Assembly (NCBI RefSeq): GCF_004402485.1
Contig: NZ_SOFG01000004.1
Span: forward strand, 1-64,000
Origin: Cryobacterium algoricola
Lineage (GTDB): Bacteria; Actinomycetota; Actinomycetes; Actinomycetales; Microbacteriaceae
DNA: 64,000 bases
Reading direction: 5' to 3'
The translations under genes were made by a program, and so were the position numbers. Below are positions 56,748 to 64,000 of this stretch, one piece after another (within the stretch, counting starts at the first letter, position 1; every line of letters begins with the position of its first letter). A model generated the notes under the pieces. It was not told where the DNA came from. It made no database searches and worked only from the letters and a program-made list of their open reading frames with translations.

Positions 56748-56959
56748 CGAACGTCTTCCTCGGAAGGCCCAGGGGAACGGGGACGAATCGCGTGATCAAA
56801 TATCCCGATCTACCTTGAATACCCACAGGCGGCTGAGGCATAATCCAAGGGACGGCAGCAATTCCGTCGCATCGACAAGTTCACACTCGCTTGCATCGTA
56901 TTGAGTCCGCAGTTCTGAGGTCGTTGGGGAAGACGCACCTCACAGAACGGAGACAATCG

Positions 56960-57481
56960 ATGACAGCAATACCTGCGCGCCAGCCACCAACTGCGCGAGG
57001 GGTGCTCCTGGTGCATTCGTCGCCACGGGCACTCAGCCCGCACGTGGAGTGGGCGGTCGGTCGCGCCCTGGGCGAGGCCGTGAACTTCGACTGGTCGGAT
57101 CAGCCGGTGCTCACCGGCTCCCAGCGCGCCGAGTACTACTGGGAGGGTGACCCGGGAACCGGAGCGCGCCTCGCATCCGCCCTGCTCGGTTGGGAGCACC
57201 TGCGTTTCGAAGTGACCGAGGACGCCGGGTTCGGCGTCGACGGGGGGCGCTGGCTGCACACGCCGGAGCTCGGCATCTTCTTCGCCCAGACCGACACCGT
57301 CGGGAACATCGTGATCCCGGAGGACAGGATTCGCTACGCCATGGAAGCCGCGGGCGCGAACGCCCTCGAACTCCACCGGGAACTGCGACTGGCCCTCGGC
57401 CAGGCCTGGGACGACGAACTCGAGCCATTCCGCCACGCCAGCGACTTCAATTCCGTGGTCTGGTTGCACAAGGTCGGCTGA
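56960..57481 (+). CDS. DUF3145-family protein
   Basis: 173 residues from the ATG after GGAGAC. Family pattern: ARGVLLVHSSPRALSPHVEW, AVGRALGEAVNFDWSDQPVL, RAEYYWEGDPGTGARLASAL and DDELEPFRHASDFNSVVWLH. DUF3145 is a small soluble protein almost confined to actinobacteria, function unknown. Its usual neighbourhood at the fatty-acid synthesis cluster is seen here. Confidence 0.9.
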   Translation: MTAIPARQPPTARGVLLVHSSPRALSPHVEWAVGRALGEAVNFDWSDQPVLTGSQRAEYYWEGDPGTGARLASALLGWEHLRFEVTEDAGFGVDGGRWLHTPELGIFFAQTDTVGNIVIPEDRIRYAMEAAGANALELHRELRLALGQAWDDELEPFRHASDFNSVVWLHKVG

Positions 57482-57585
57482 CCGGTCCGGATGGACACCG
57501 GTCCGGATTGACACGAGGCAGGGCTGACACGGGTCCGGGTTGATGCGAGACCGGGTTGATACGAGACCGGGGCGGAAACGAGAAC

Positions 57586-57611
57586 AGGCCCGACCCCGAG
57601 GGGCCGAGCCT
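57586..57611. terminator. Bidirectional-looking hairpin between DUF3145 and fabF
   Basis: AGGC and GCCT ends enclose a CCCC-GA-GGGG core (57586-57611), between convergent genes. The stem is imperfect, with internal mismatches, so efficiency is uncertain. Confidence 0.45.
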
Positions 57612-57650
57612 GATTCCGGGACGAACGTCCGGTCGGATCGAGAGTGTCGA

Positions 57651-58886
57651 CTAGACCGAGCGGAACGCGACGACGGCGTTGTGGCCGCCGAACCCGAACG
57701 AGTTGCTGATCGCGAGCAGGTTGCCGCCGGGCAGGGTGCGCGGCGAGGTCACGACGTCGAGCGGGATGGCCGGGTCCTGTTCGACGAGGTTGATCGTCGG
57801 CGGGGCGGTCCGCGTCGAGAGCGCCATCACCGTGAAGAACGCCTCGATCGCTCCGGCGCCACCGAGCAGATGCCCAGTGGATGCCTTCGTCGCCGAAACG
57901 GGGATGCCCTCGAGCAGGTCGCCGAACACCCGACGGAGCGCATTGAACTCCGCGATGTCGCCCACCGGAGTGCTTGTCGCGTGTGCGTTGATGTGAGCGA
58001 CGTCGCTGAGGTCGGCTCCGGCGTTCCGGATGGCGGTGATCATGGCCCGGGCGGCCGCTGAGCCCTCCGGGTCGGGAGCCGTGATGTGGTACGCGTCACT
58101 GGTGACGGCGCCGCCGAGCAGCTCGGCGTAGATGTGCGCACCGCGGGCCTTGGCATGCTCTTCGGTTTCGACGACGAGGGCTGCTGCGCCCTCGCCGAGC
58201 ACGAAGCCGTCGCGCGACACGTCGTACGGGCGTGAGGCATGGGCCGGGTCGTCGTTGCGCTTGGACAGCGCCTGCATGGCCGCGAAGGATGCGATCGGCA
58301 GCGGGTGGATCGCGGCTTCCGAGCCACCGGCGATCACGACGTCCGCGCGGCCGGCCTGAAGCCGGTCGTAGGCGTTGACGAGGGATTCCGTGCTCGAGGC
58401 GCAGGCGGACACGACGGTCGTGATGCCGGCGCGGGCGTGGAGGTCCATGCCGATCGCAGCGGCGGGGCCGTTCGGCATGAGCATCGGGACGGTCATCGGC
58501 AACACGCGGCGGGGACCGCGTTCGCGCAGCGTGTCCCAGGCGTCGAGGAGCGTCCACACGCCGCCGATGCCGGTGGCCCAGTCGACGGCGAGCCGGTCGG
58601 GTTCGACTCCGGGGGACCCGGCATCCGCCCAGGCCTCACGGCCGGCGATCAGCGCGAACTGGCTTGAGGGGTCGAGACGCTTGATCTCGTGCCGGGCGAG
58701 GACCTCGCTTGCGGGAACCTTCGCCTGTGCGGCGAAGGTGATCGGCAGCGACGTGCGGGCGACCCACTCCTGCTCGAGGGTGGTGGCGCCGGACTCGCCG
58801 TTCAACAGCGCAGCCCAGGTCTCAGCGGCGGTGCCTCCGAGAGGGGAGGTCGCACCGATTCCGGTGATAACGATCTTCTTGGTCAT
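57651..58886 (-). CDS. fabF: Beta-ketoacyl-ACP synthase II
   Basis: 411 residues; ATG 58886 has GGAGAG upstream. It condenses malonyl-ACP with acyl-ACP. Catalytic Cys in VVSACASSTESLVNA, His in HINAHATSTPVGD and His in KASTGHLLGGAGAIEAF are all present. The C-terminal NSFGFGGHNAVVAFRSV is typical of KAS II. It is the last gene of the FAS II operon. Confidence 0.95.
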   Translation of the reverse strand: MTKKIVITGIGATSPLGGTAAETWAALLNGESGATTLEQEWVARTSLPITFAAQAKVPASEVLARHEIKRLDPSSQFALIAGREAWADAGSPGVEPDRLAVDWATGIGGVWTLLDAWDTLRERGPRRVLPMTVPMLMPNGPAAAIGMDLHARAGITTVVSACASSTESLVNAYDRLQAGRADVVIAGGSEAAIHPLPIASFAAMQALSKRNDDPAHASRPYDVSRDGFVLGEGAAALVVETEEHAKARGAHIYAELLGGAVTSDAYHITAPDPEGSAAARAMITAIRNAGADLSDVAHINAHATSTPVGDIAEFNALRRVFGDLLEGIPVSATKASTGHLLGGAGAIEAFFTVMALSTRTAPPTINLVEQDPAIPLDVVTSPRTLPGGNLLAISNSFGFGGHNAVVAFRSV

Positions 58887-58974
58887 ATGCAACTCTCCGT
58901 GGTACATCAAAACGGCGGGCGAAGCCCACAGACCAGGCCGGTCGGCAATGCCGGCCGGCCCGTTCTCGGTGGTT

Positions 58975-59223
58975 TTAGTCCTGGGCCTTGACGATGAAGT
59001 CGACGGCGTCGCCGACGGTCTTAAGGTTCTTGACCTCTTCGTCGGGGATCTTCACGTCGAACTTCTCTTCTGCGTTGACGACAATGGTCATCATCGAGAT
59101 GGAATCGATGTCGAGGTCGTCCGTAAACGACTTACCCATCTCAACCGTGTCAGCAGCAATGCCGGTCTCATCATTGATGAGCTCAGCGAGGCCGGACAGT
59201 ACTTCTTCGGTGGACAATGCCAT
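58975..59223 (-). CDS. acpP: Acyl carrier protein
   Basis: 82 residues, acidic. The phosphopantetheine Ser is Ser41 in DDLDIDSISMM (DSI in place of the usual DSL). Helix 1 (LSTEEVLSGLAELI) and helix 2 (SMMTIVVNAEEKF) are clear. It carries acyl chains between the FabD/H/F enzymes. An AGGAG site precedes the ATG. Confidence 0.95.
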   Translation of the reverse strand: MALSTEEVLSGLAELINDETGIAADTVEMGKSFTDDLDIDSISMMTIVVNAEEKFDVKIPDEEVKNLKTVGDAVDFIVKAQD

Positions 59224-59283
59224 TTTTTTCTCCTTGGGGTGTCTCGTATGACCGAGATTCAGTTTAGAGGCGGTACGGGAAAA

Positions 59284-60288
59284 CTACGGGAGCACGACGA
59301 CCTGCGCGCCGAACACCAGTCCGGCGCCGAAGCCGATTTGCAGGGCGAGGCCGCCACTGAGCTCAGGGTGTTCGGCAAGCAGGGTGTGCGTGGCGAGCGG
59401 GATGGACGCCGACGAGGTGTTTCCCGTCGTTGCGATATCGCGCGCGATGACGACGGATTCGGGAAGCTTCAGAAGCTTGGCGAACTCGTCGATGATGCGC
59501 ATGTTGGCCTGGTGCGGGATGAAGGCCGCGAGGTCCTCACTCGTCACGCCGGCGGCCTCGAGGGCCTGCTTGGCGACCTTGGCCATGTCCCAGACCGCCC
59601 AGCGGAAGACCGTCTGGCCCTCCTGGCGGAGGGTGGGCCACTCGGATTCGCCGCGGTGATATTCCTGCAGGGTGTGGTTCATCTGGATCGCACCGGCCTT
59701 GGAGCCGTCGGACCCCCAGACGGTGCTCGAGATTCCGGGGTAGTCGCTCGGGCCGATCACGACGGCTCCTGCGCCGTCACCGAGCAGGAAAGAGATACTG
59801 CGGTCGGTCGGGTCCACGAGGTCCGAGAGCTTCTCGGCACCGACGACGAGCGCGTAGTGCGCGACGCCGGTGCGGATGAGGGAGTCGGCCTGGGCGACCG
59901 CGTACGCGTAACCCGCGCAGGCGGCGTTGATGTCGTAGGCGGCTGCCGGGTTGGCGCCGACCTTGTCCGCGAGGACGGCGGCCATGGACGGGGTCTGGCG
60001 GCCGTTGCTGATGGTGGCGACGATGACGGCGTCGATCAGCTTCGGGTCGATGCCGGACTTCTCGATGGCCTCGGTGGCCGCGACGACGGCGAGGTCGATG
60101 GCGTTCACGTCCCGGCTCGCGCGGGTGCGGCTGATGATGCCGGTGCGCTGCTGGATCCACTCGTCGGAGGAATCGATCGGACCGACCAGGTCCTCGTTGG
60201 GAACGGTCAGGTCACCGCGGGCGGCTCCGACCGACAGGATGCGCGTGAACGCGGGGCCGTGCGACTGCTTGAGTGTGGGCTTGGTCAT
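59284..60288 (-). CDS. fabH: Beta-ketoacyl-ACP synthase III
   Basis: 334 residues. It starts chains by condensing an acyl-CoA with malonyl-ACP. Catalytic Cys in YDINAACAGYAYAVAQA, His in AAFIPHQANMRIID and Asn in ATTGNTSSASIPLA are intact. In actinobacteria FabH uses branched or acetyl primers, consistent with anteiso-rich membranes, though the sequence does not prove it. It is 18 bases downstream of fabD. Confidence 0.95.
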   Translation of the reverse strand: MTKPTLKQSHGPAFTRILSVGAARGDLTVPNEDLVGPIDSSDEWIQQRTGIISRTRASRDVNAIDLAVVAATEAIEKSGIDPKLIDAVIVATISNGRQTPSMAAVLADKVGANPAAAYDINAACAGYAYAVAQADSLIRTGVAHYALVVGAEKLSDLVDPTDRSISFLLGDGAGAVVIGPSDYPGISSTVWGSDGSKAGAIQMNHTLQEYHRGESEWPTLRQEGQTVFRWAVWDMAKVAKQALEAAGVTSEDLAAFIPHQANMRIIDEFAKLLKLPESVVIARDIATTGNTSSASIPLATHTLLAEHPELSGGLALQIGFGAGLVFGAQVVVLP

Positions 60289-60306
60289 GGTCTCTTTCCG
60301 TCGGGC

Positions 60307-61224
60307 TTACTGCTGGTCGATCAGTGCAAACGCGGCGGGCAGATCGTCCGGGGTCTTGATCGCGACGCTGGGTACGCCTTTGAGTGCACGCTTCGCAAGG
60401 CCGACGAGGGCGCCCGCTGGCGCGACCTCGATGATTCCGGTCACGCCAGCGGCCTCGAAAGACTGCATGCACATGTCCCACCGTACCGGCGAGGAGACCT
60501 GGTCGACGAGATATCCGACGAACCGCGCGCCGTCGGCGACCTGGCTGCCGTCCCGGTTCGTCCAGATCGGCAGGGTCGGATCCGACGGGGTGAGGCGCGC
60601 GGCGACCGCGGACAGCGAGGCGACGGCGGGCTGCATGTACCGGGTGTGGAAGGCGCCGGCGACCTGCAACGGGATGACGCGGGAGCGGGCGGGGGGAGCG
60701 GCGGCGAGCCGGGCGAGCGCGTCGATCGCTCCGGCGACGACGACCTGGCCGCCACCGTTGAAGTTGGCCGGTTCGAGGCCGAGTTCGGCCAGGAGCGTGA
60801 GCAGTTCGGCTTCGTCGCCGCCGAGCACGGCACTCATCCCGGACGGTTCGAGGGCTGCGGCCTCGGCCATCGCCGCGCCGCGTTCGCGGACGAACCCGAG
60901 TGCATCGGCATCGTTCAGGATGCCTGCCCCGGCCGCCGCGGTGATCTCGCCGACGGAGTGGCCCGCGATTCCCGCGACGCGGTCACGGCGGCCGTCGGCG
61001 AAGAGAGCGCTGAGGGTGAGGATGCCGGCAGCGACGATCAGCGGCTGAGCGACGGCCGTGTCGCGAATGGTGTCTGCGTCGCTGACCGTCCCGTATTTCA
61101 CGAGGTCGAGGCCGCTCGCGGCGGACATCGCGTCGAGTCCGGCCGCGAACGCGGGGTCTTCAAGCCAGGGGACGAGGAAACCGGGGGTTTGGGAGCCCTG
61201 ACCGGGACAGACGACAACAATCAT
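60307..61224 (-). CDS. fabD: Malonyl-CoA:ACP transacylase
   Basis: 305 residues. MIVVVCPGQGSQTPGFLVPW is the family start; the active Ser is in AGIAGHSVGEITAA, and His in VAGAFHTRYMQPA. It loads malonyl onto ACP. The 103-bp region upstream, before the regulator gene's stop, probably carries the operon promoter controlled by that regulator. Confidence 0.95.
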   Translation of the reverse strand: MIVVVCPGQGSQTPGFLVPWLEDPAFAAGLDAMSAASGLDLVKYGTVSDADTIRDTAVAQPLIVAAGILTLSALFADGRRDRVAGIAGHSVGEITAAAGAGILNDADALGFVRERGAAMAEAAALEPSGMSAVLGGDEAELLTLLAELGLEPANFNGGGQVVVAGAIDALARLAAAPPARSRVIPLQVAGAFHTRYMQPAVASLSAVAARLTPSDPTLPIWTNRDGSQVADGARFVGYLVDQVSSPVRWDMCMQSFEAAGVTGIIEVAPAGALVGLAKRALKGVPSVAIKTPDDLPAAFALIDQQ

Positions 61225-61327
61225 TCCCCTAGTCTCCCAAGCTCATTTCCGCGCGCGGTGTCGATGATCGACCAAGTATCCGGAAAACGTTTGTGCCTTA
61301 ACGCAGAAAGAGGGCAAACGAGGGGCG

Positions 61328-62533
61328 TCAGCGTCGCCGGGTGGAGCCGTCGTGGTCGCTGATCGAGCCGAGGATGAGTGCGGATTGCAGGATCAGCGCC
61401 TCACGCGCGCCCGTCGCGTCGTAGCCGATGACCTCTGAGACGCGCTTCAGGCGATAGCGCACGGTGTTCGGGTGCACGAAGAGCTCCCGTGCCGTCGCCT
61501 CGAGAGAGCGGCCGTTGTCGAGGTAGCACCACAGCGTCGTGAGCAGTTCGGTCGAGTGAGCCTGGAGCGGCCGGTAGATGCGGTGGATCAGGGTGGCGCG
61601 GGCGAGGGGGTCGCCCGCGAGGGCGCGTTCGGGGAGCAGGTCGTCCGCCTGGACCGGACGCGGGGCGTTGCGCCACGACCGGGCGACCGCGAAGCCGGCC
61701 AGGGCCGCCTTCGCGCTCTTGGAGGCATCGACGAGGTTGGGAACTTCGTGTCCGAGCACGAGGTGCCCGGCGCCGAAGCTCGGCTCCAGTTGCACCGCGA
61801 TCTCCATGAACGTCAGGGCGGATGCCGTCCCGACGGTGTCCTCGGCGTCCGCCGAGGCGGGGTGCGCGCGACCGATCACGAGAACGAGCCGGTTTCCCTG
61901 CACACCGATCAGCACGTCGGCGGCCATGTGCCGCGCGGAGCGGCGCAACTGGTCGACGTCGAGCATCTTCGGGGTGGTGCCGACGAGCACGCAGACCTCG
62001 CCGTGGCCGTGCCAGCCGAGTGCCGCGATCCGGCTCGGCAGTTCGTCGTCGTATTCGCCGCTGAGAATCGAATCCACGACGAGGGCCTCGAGGCGAACGT
62101 CCCAGAGGCCGCGGGCCTCGGCGGCGCGCGCGTAGACATCCGCCGCCCCGAAGGCGATCTCGCGGGAGTAGAGCAGGATCGCCTCGCGGAGGATCTCGCC
62201 GCCGTCCTTGACGCGTTCCTCGACGACCTCGACCGACACCCGGATGAGCTGGAGGGTCTGCTGCAGGCTCACCGAGCGCAACAGCTCCCTCGGGGCGGCA
62301 CCGAAGACGTCGGCCGCGATCCACGGAGTGGATTTCGGGTCGTCGAACCACGCGATGAAGGACGTGATGCCCGCCTGGGCGACCAGCCCGACCGAGGATC
62401 GCCGCCCTGGCGGCATGTCGCCATACCAGGGCAGCGTGTCCTCGAGTCGTTTCAGGGTCGCTGTGGACAGCTCCCCAGAGATGGTGCGCAACCAGGCGAG
62501 CGTCTGTTCCTTCGTCTTAGGTGCCGGGGCCAC
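61328..62533 (-). CDS. PucR/CdaR-type regulator of fatty-acid synthesis (FasR-like)
   Basis: 401 residues from a GTG. A long N-terminal region is followed by a GGDEF-like degenerate core and the C-terminal PucR helix-turn-helix: LWCYLDNGRSLEATARELFV, HPNTVRYRLKRVSEVIGYDA. Its place between aceE and fabD is conserved in actinobacteria, and the Streptomyces homologue FasR activates the fab operon. It starts seven bases after the aceE stop, so it may be co-transcribed with it. Confidence 0.88.
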   Translation of the reverse strand: MAPAPKTKEQTLAWLRTISGELSTATLKRLEDTLPWYGDMPPGRRSSVGLVAQAGITSFIAWFDDPKSTPWIAADVFGAAPRELLRSVSLQQTLQLIRVSVEVVEERVKDGGEILREAILLYSREIAFGAADVYARAAEARGLWDVRLEALVVDSILSGEYDDELPSRIAALGWHGHGEVCVLVGTTPKMLDVDQLRRSARHMAADVLIGVQGNRLVLVIGRAHPASADAEDTVGTASALTFMEIAVQLEPSFGAGHLVLGHEVPNLVDASKSAKAALAGFAVARSWRNAPRPVQADDLLPERALAGDPLARATLIHRIYRPLQAHSTELLTTLWCYLDNGRSLEATARELFVHPNTVRYRLKRVSEVIGYDATGAREALILQSALILGSISDHDGSTRRR

Positions 62534-62540
62534 GGTCGGG

Positions 62541-64000
62541 TTAGCTCTCGCCCCCGGCGGAGCCCGTTGTGCCCGCGGTCACGTCGTGCAGCTGGTACTT
62601 CTCGATGGCCTGGCCGACGACCGCCCTGTCGATCTCGCCACGGCGGGCGAGCATCTCGAGGGTGCGGACCACCATGGACGGTCCGTCGATCTTGAAGAAC
62701 CGACGGGCGGCAGGACGGGTGTCCGAGAAGCCGAAGCCGTCCGCTCCGAGGGTGGCGAAATCGCCGGGGATGAACTGACGGATCTGGTCGGGCACGGCGT
62801 GCATGAAGTCACTGACCGCGATGAACGGGCCGGCGGCTCCTGCGAGCTTCTTCGTGACGTACGGCACGAGGGGGCCCTGATCGGGGTTGAGGAAGTTGTG
62901 CTCCTCAGCCCGCATGCCGTCCCTGCGCAGTTCGGCCCAGGACGTGACGGACCAGACATCGGCCGAGACTCCCCAGTCGGACGCGAGCAGGGCCTGCGCC
63001 TCGAGCGCCCACGGCACCGCGACGCCGGACGCCAGGAGCTGCGCCTTCGGTCCGGTGACCTGCGAGTGGTTGATCCGGTGGATGCCGTGCACGATGCCGT
63101 CGACGTCGACCTCTTCGGGCTCGGCCGGCTGCACGGCCGGCTCGTTGTACACGGTGATGTAGTACATGACGTTCGGGTCGTCGTGAAGTCCGCCGTACAT
63201 CCGCTCGAGACCGGAACGCACGATGTGCGCGATCTCGTACCCGTACGCAGGGTCGTAGGACACGACGGCGGGGTTGGTGGATGCGAGGAGGGGCGAGTGG
63301 CCGTCGGCGTGCTGCAGTCCCTCACCGGTCAGGGTCGTGCGACCGGCGGTCGCTCCGATCATGAAGCCGCGGGCCATCTGGTCCCCGGCGGCCCACATAG
63401 CGTCTCCGGTGCGCTGGAATCCGAACATCGAGTAGAACACGTAGATCGGGATGAGCGGCTCACCCTGCGTGGCGTAGGACGTTCCGACGTTCGTGAACGC
63501 GGCCATCGCGCCGGCCTCGTTGATGCCGACGTGCAGGATCTGGCCCTGCGGGCTCTCCTTGTACGCGAGCAGCTGGGCGTGGTCGACGGACGTGTACTGC
63601 TGGCCGTTCGGGTTGTAGATCTTCGCGTTCGGGAAGAACGCGTCGATTCCGAAGGTGCGGGCCTCGTCGGGGATGATCGGGACGATGCGGTTTCCGAAGT
63701 CCTTGGCGCGCAGCAACTCCTTGAGCAGGCGGACGAACGCCATCGTCGTGGCGATCTCCTGCGTTCCGGAGCCCTTCAGGGTCGGCGCGTATGTCGAGTC
63801 CTGCGGCAGGTTCACCTGGGTGTACTTGCTCCGGCGTTCCGGAACGTAGCCGCCGAGGGCGCGGCGACGTTCGTGCAGGTACTGGATCGCCTCGTCGTTC
63901 TCGTCCGGACGGTAGTACGGCGGGAGGTAGGGGTTCTCCTCGAGCTGGGCATCCGTGATCGGCATGTGGGTGCTGTCACGGAAGGTCTTCAGGTTCTCGA
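62541..64000 (-). CDS. aceE: Pyruvate dehydrogenase E1 (homodimeric type), C-terminal part
   Basis: The frame is open to the window edge: [20 protein letters not shown] continues upstream. Family blocks: [11 protein letters not shown]-like start, [80 protein letters not shown] and a C-terminal transketolase domain ([20 protein letters not shown]). The about 420 N-terminal residues with the TPP-diphosphate site lie outside. It makes acetyl groups for the PDH complex, feeding the adjacent fatty-acid operon. Confidence 0.95.
   Translation of the reverse strand, partial: ENLKTFRDSTHMPITDAQLEENPYLPPYYRPDENDEAIQYLHERRRALGGYVPERRSKYTQVNLPQDSTYAPTLKGSGTQEIATTMAFVRLLKELLRAKDFGNRIVPIIPDEARTFGIDAFFPNAKIYNPNGQQYTSVDHAQLLAYKESPQGQILHVGINEAGAMAAFTNVGTSYATQGEPLIPIYVFYSMFGFQRTGDAMWAAGDQMARGFMIGATAGRTTLTGEGLQHADGHSPLLASTNPAVVSYDPAYGYEIAHIVRSGLERMYGGLHDDPNVMYYITVYNEPAVQPAEPEEVDVDGIVHGIHRINHSQVTGPKAQLLASGVAVPWALEAQALLASDWGVSADVWSVTSWAELRRDGMRAEEHNFLNPDQGPLVPYVTKKLAGAAGPFIAVSDFMHAVPDQIRQFIPGDFATLGADGFGFSDTRPAARRFFKIDGPSMVVRTLEMLARRGEIDRAVVGQAIEKYQLHDVTAGTTGSAGGES

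Noticed and set aside
58375-61362. Long plus-strand open frame (about 995 codons) across the fatty-acid genes
   Set aside because: It is antisense to fabF, acpP, fabH and fabD, whose catalytic motifs are certain; high GC opens the opposite strand.

Overview
The window reads as chromosomal DNA of a high-GC actinobacterium, most likely a cold-adapted member of the Microbacteriaceae (Cryobacterium/Leifsonia-like). This is inferred from the aceE - PucR-type regulator - fabD-fabH-acpP-fabF order at the right end, the DUF3145 protein, the DUF222/HNH (13E12-type) gene and a DUF3494 ice-binding domain at the left edge. No rRNA, tRNA, CRISPR array or intact mobile element was seen.

Layout. 1-1.9 kb is scarred: a start-less ice-binding protein joined to a truncated NmrA-like gene, a large nested hairpin and a dead IS481-type transposase fragment. 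1.9-3.0 kb is a membrane diguanylate cyclase. 3.2-12.1 kb looks like a sulfide/persulfide and metal stress block: an SQR-like flavoprotein with a 47-aa partner, a DUF2202 ferritin-like exported protein, a two-component system, thioredoxin, an unknown membrane protein, a DsrE-family protein, Lgt and a divergent ClC protein. Four ATACC...GGGGTAT-type palindromes (CsoR/CstR-like) sit at the promoters of the SQR, thioredoxin and membrane/DsrE genes. The DUF2202 protein and the sensor kinase both carry Gly-Met tetrapeptide repeats.

12-29.9 kb is a mosaic of single genes: lipoproteins, Nudix, GNAT, a TMEM175-like channel, DUF2200, an ICL/PEPM enzyme, a CGNR regulator with its PNPOx-family target, an AlkA-like glycosylase, a bactofilin-like membrane protein, a LysE/LysG-type pair, PadR, glutamate decarboxylase and an ABM monooxygenase. 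Several decayed genes lie among them. 29.9-41.1 kb (minus strand) is a compact aerobic CO dehydrogenase operon, coxM-coxS-coxL followed by XdhC-YHS, MoxR ATPase, VWA protein, CoxG, a second XdhC and an APC permease. The CoxL active-site motif is of form I. 42.7-50.8 kb (minus strand) is a complete kdp potassium-uptake operon with two extra micro-ORFs.

51-57.5 kb holds a stand-alone family A DNA polymerase, a DUF1684 protein, an HNH/DUF222 gene whose 3' end is tandemly repeated with an exact 187-bp period, a second PadR regulator with a perfect palindrome, and DUF3145. 57.6-64 kb is the type II fatty-acid synthesis cluster with its regulator and the C-terminal part of pyruvate dehydrogenase E1. 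Together the window pairs core lipid metabolism with accessory survival functions: trace-gas oxidation, K+ scavenging, sulfide/metal stress and cold adaptation.
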